Of a stretch of DNA of 6,858 nt, positions 5,596 through 6,858 are shown in pieces. The notes below the pieces were generated by a model. That model searched no databases, had not been told where the DNA came from, and saw nothing but the letters and a program-made list of their open reading frames with translations. How positions within the stretch are numbered: position 1 is the stretch's first letter; each line of letters opens with the position of its first letter. Source of the stretch: Clostridia bacterium (GTDB lineage Bacteria > Bacillota > Clostridia > TANB77 > CAG-508); NCBI GenBank assembly GCA_900772235.1, contig CAAGQX010000181.1:1-6858 (forward strand), given 5' to 3'. A program made the translations under genes and the position numbers.

Positions 5596-6646
5596 AATTA
5601 TAGCAATAGTAGTATTAATAGTAGTTTTAACAATATTATTAGGTTACAAATTAATGTTTACAAGGGTTAGTTCAAGTGATGAAGAAATAGAAGTAGTAAT
5701 ACCACTGGGAACAGGAACAAGTGGTATTGCAAATATCCTAAAGGAAAATAACATTATTAGAAGTAAGTTAGGATTTAAAATTTATATAAAATTAAATAAA
5801 GTAAGTGATTTCCAAGCTGGAACATATTATTTAAAACAAAATATGTCATTAAAAGAAATTAGTGAAATGTTAAAAAGTGGAATAATGTATGATCAAAATG
5901 AAATAAAGATTACATATTTAGAGGGAAAAAATATGAGATGGCTTGCAAAAAAAATCTCAGAAGTTACAAACAACACTGAGGATGAGGTCTTTGAAGTTTT
6001 ATCAAGAGAAGACTATATAGATTCTTTAATAGAAAAATATTGGTTTATAACTGATGATGTTAAAGATAAAGATATATATTATCCTTTAGAAGGATACCTA
6101 TTTCCAGATACATATGCTTTAAAAAACAAAGATGTAAAGGTAGAAGAAATTTTTGAGAAGATGTTAGACAAGATGGGAAAGGTATTAGAGGAATACAAAG
6201 ATGAAATTGAAAAGAGCAAATACAATGTACACGAATTGTTAACAATAGCATCTATAGTGGAAACAGAATCTGTAAATAAAGAAGACAGAAAAGGTGTTGC
6301 AGGTGTTATCTATAACAGACTAAACAGAAATATGGCAATACAAAGTGATGTAACTACATACTATGCTTTCAAAATAGATATGGGAGAAAGAGATTTATAC
6401 CAAAGAGAAATAGATACATACAATAGATATAATACTAGAGGACCTAATATGGAGGGAAAACTACCAGTAGGACCTATTTCATCAGTGAGCAAATTAAGTA
6501 TAGAAGCGGCTATAGAACCTAAAGATACAGATTACTTATTCTTTGTTGCAGATAAAAACGGAAAAGTGTATTTCTCAAAAACAAATACAGAACATAATCA
6601 AATAATATCAGAACTAAAATCTAAAGGATTATGGTATGAATATTAA
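5582..6646 (+). CDS. mltG: Endolytic murein transglycosylase MltG (YceG-like)
   Basis: Known role: an inner-membrane lytic transglycosylase that cleaves nascent peptidoglycan strands and is thought to set glycan chain length. Seen: one N-terminal membrane segment (about 5-23), an outside LysM-like beta region (about 36-100, with VVIPLGTGTSGIANILKENNII), then the YceG catalytic domain to the end. Its landmarks are EGYLFPDTYAL, TIASIVETES with catalytic Glu227, GVIYNRLNRNMAIQSDVTTYYA, LPVGPISS, IEAAIEP, YLFFVADKNGKVYFS and TEHN. It has 354 residues, normal length, and looks complete. The usual NPG turn after GPI reads SVS here. The start has AGGAGA (5568-5573) eight bases upstream. It overlaps the preceding gene by 14 bases, so the two are co-transcribed and probably translationally coupled. 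Confidence 0.95.
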   Translation: MKKIKIIAIVVLIVVLTILLGYKLMFTRVSSSDEEIEVVIPLGTGTSGIANILKENNIIRSKLGFKIYIKLNKVSDFQAGTYYLKQNMSLKEISEMLKSGIMYDQNEIKITYLEGKNMRWLAKKISEVTNNTEDEVFEVLSREDYIDSLIEKYWFITDDVKDKDIYYPLEGYLFPDTYALKNKDVKVEEIFEKMLDKMGKVLEEYKDEIEKSKYNVHELLTIASIVETESVNKEDRKGVAGVIYNRLNRNMAIQSDVTTYYAFKIDMGERDLYQREIDTYNRYNTRGPNMEGKLPVGPISSVSKLSIEAAIEPKDTDYLFFVADKNGKVYFSKTNTEHNQIISELKSKGLWYEY

Positions 6647-6650
6647 TAAG

Positions 6651-6686
6651 AAATAATGGGTAGTTTAGAGCTATCCATTATTTTTT
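6651..6686 (+). terminator. Rho-independent terminator after mltG
   Basis: A 13-bp stem with one G-U pair, AAATAATGGGTAG (6651-6663) with CTATCCATTATTT (6671-6683), has a 7-base loop and six T residues (6681-6686). It starts five bases after the mltG stop. Confidence 0.92.
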
Positions 6687-6718
6687 GCAAGAAAAATTAA
6701 AAAAATATAAGAAAAATA

Positions 6719-6748
6719 TTGACATAGGACATAAATAAGTAGTATAAT
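6719..6748 (+). promoter_or_regulatory. Consensus promoter of the tRNA-Leu transcript
   Basis: TTGACA (6719-6724) and TATAAT (6743-6748) are both perfect, with an 18-base spacer. They lie about 38 bases before the tRNA, as expected for a strong stable-RNA promoter. More tRNA genes may follow outside the window. Confidence 0.87.
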
Positions 6749-6785
6749 TGCAAATGTCGTAAGACAAACCAGTTCAATAAAAAAT

Positions 6786-6858
6786 GCAGATGTGGCGGAA
6801 CTGGTAGACGCACAGGACTTAAAATCCTGCGGTTGAATAAACCGTGCCGGTTCGATTC
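6786..6858 (+). tRNA. tRNA-Leu(UAA), cut off at the window end
   Basis: Seen: acceptor strand GCAGATG (6786-6792), TGGCGGAACTGGTAGACGC D-arm region, anticodon stem CAGGA/TCCTG (6813-6817 with 6825-6829) around loop CTTAAAA with anticodon TAA (6820-6822). A long variable arm CGGTT/AACCG (6830-6844) follows, then T stem GCCGG and loop TTCGATT. The window ends at the first base of the 3' T stem. This gene is not interrupted by an intron, unlike the tRNA-Leu(UAA) of many cyanobacteria. Confidence 0.95.

Overview
The window looks like a chromosomal segment of an anaerobic, AT-rich, low-GC Gram-positive bacterium, probably in Clostridia. The evidence is the very A/T-biased codon use, strong GGAGG-type ribosome binding sites, an oxygen-sensitive pyruvate formate-lyase system, a clostridial-type cell-wall protein (copper-amine-oxidase-like stalk, SH3 and GH18 domains), and tRNA genes with encoded CCA. 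The genus cannot be fixed from this sequence alone.

Left end (1-275): the window opens inside an RNA gene. Bases 70-119 are the 3' part of a tRNA-Tyr (A36 to CCA). Bases 1-69 read as the 3' end of a group I intron, with a J8/7-P7 core, a P9 helix carrying a GAAA tetraloop and a terminal G. The tRNA appears to be split between anticodon positions 35 and 36, and its 5' exon lies outside the window. A hairpin terminator follows. After it comes a 13-bp inverted copy of the tRNA T-arm sequence, then a perfect consensus promoter.

276-1241 (+): a phage-type ORF6N DNA-binding protein with a C-terminal single-motif phospholipase-D-like (HKD-type) domain. Its gene contains a duplicated segment and a perfect 14-bp inverted repeat. 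It has its own promoter and looks like imported or prophage-derived cargo beside a tRNA.

1277-4257 (-): a pflB-pflA operon. pflB (744 aa) is intact, with both catalytic cysteines and the radical glycine. pflA is split by a frameshift into an N-terminal radical-SAM half and a C-terminal half. If the frameshift is real, the cell cannot activate PflB from this locus. A bidirectional hairpin terminator separates this operon from the convergent ORF6N gene.

4258-6646 (+): a divergent intergenic region with a promoter for each side, then a two-gene unit. The first gene is a membrane-anchored stalk/SH3/GH18 protein whose GH18 barrel stops about halfway. The second is mltG, a complete endolytic murein transglycosylase. 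The last codons of the first gene are built from the mltG ribosome binding site and the first bases of mltG, as expected for a deletion junction. A strong terminator follows mltG.

Right end (6719-6858): a consensus promoter drives tRNA-Leu(UAA), which is cut off in its T arm by the window edge.

The genes do not form one dedicated system. They are housekeeping modules (tRNA, fermentation, cell wall) with three irregularities: an intron-interrupted tRNA, a broken pflA and a truncated GH18 gene. One mobile-type DNA-binding gene is added. I do not see a convincing new multi-gene defence or biosynthetic system here.
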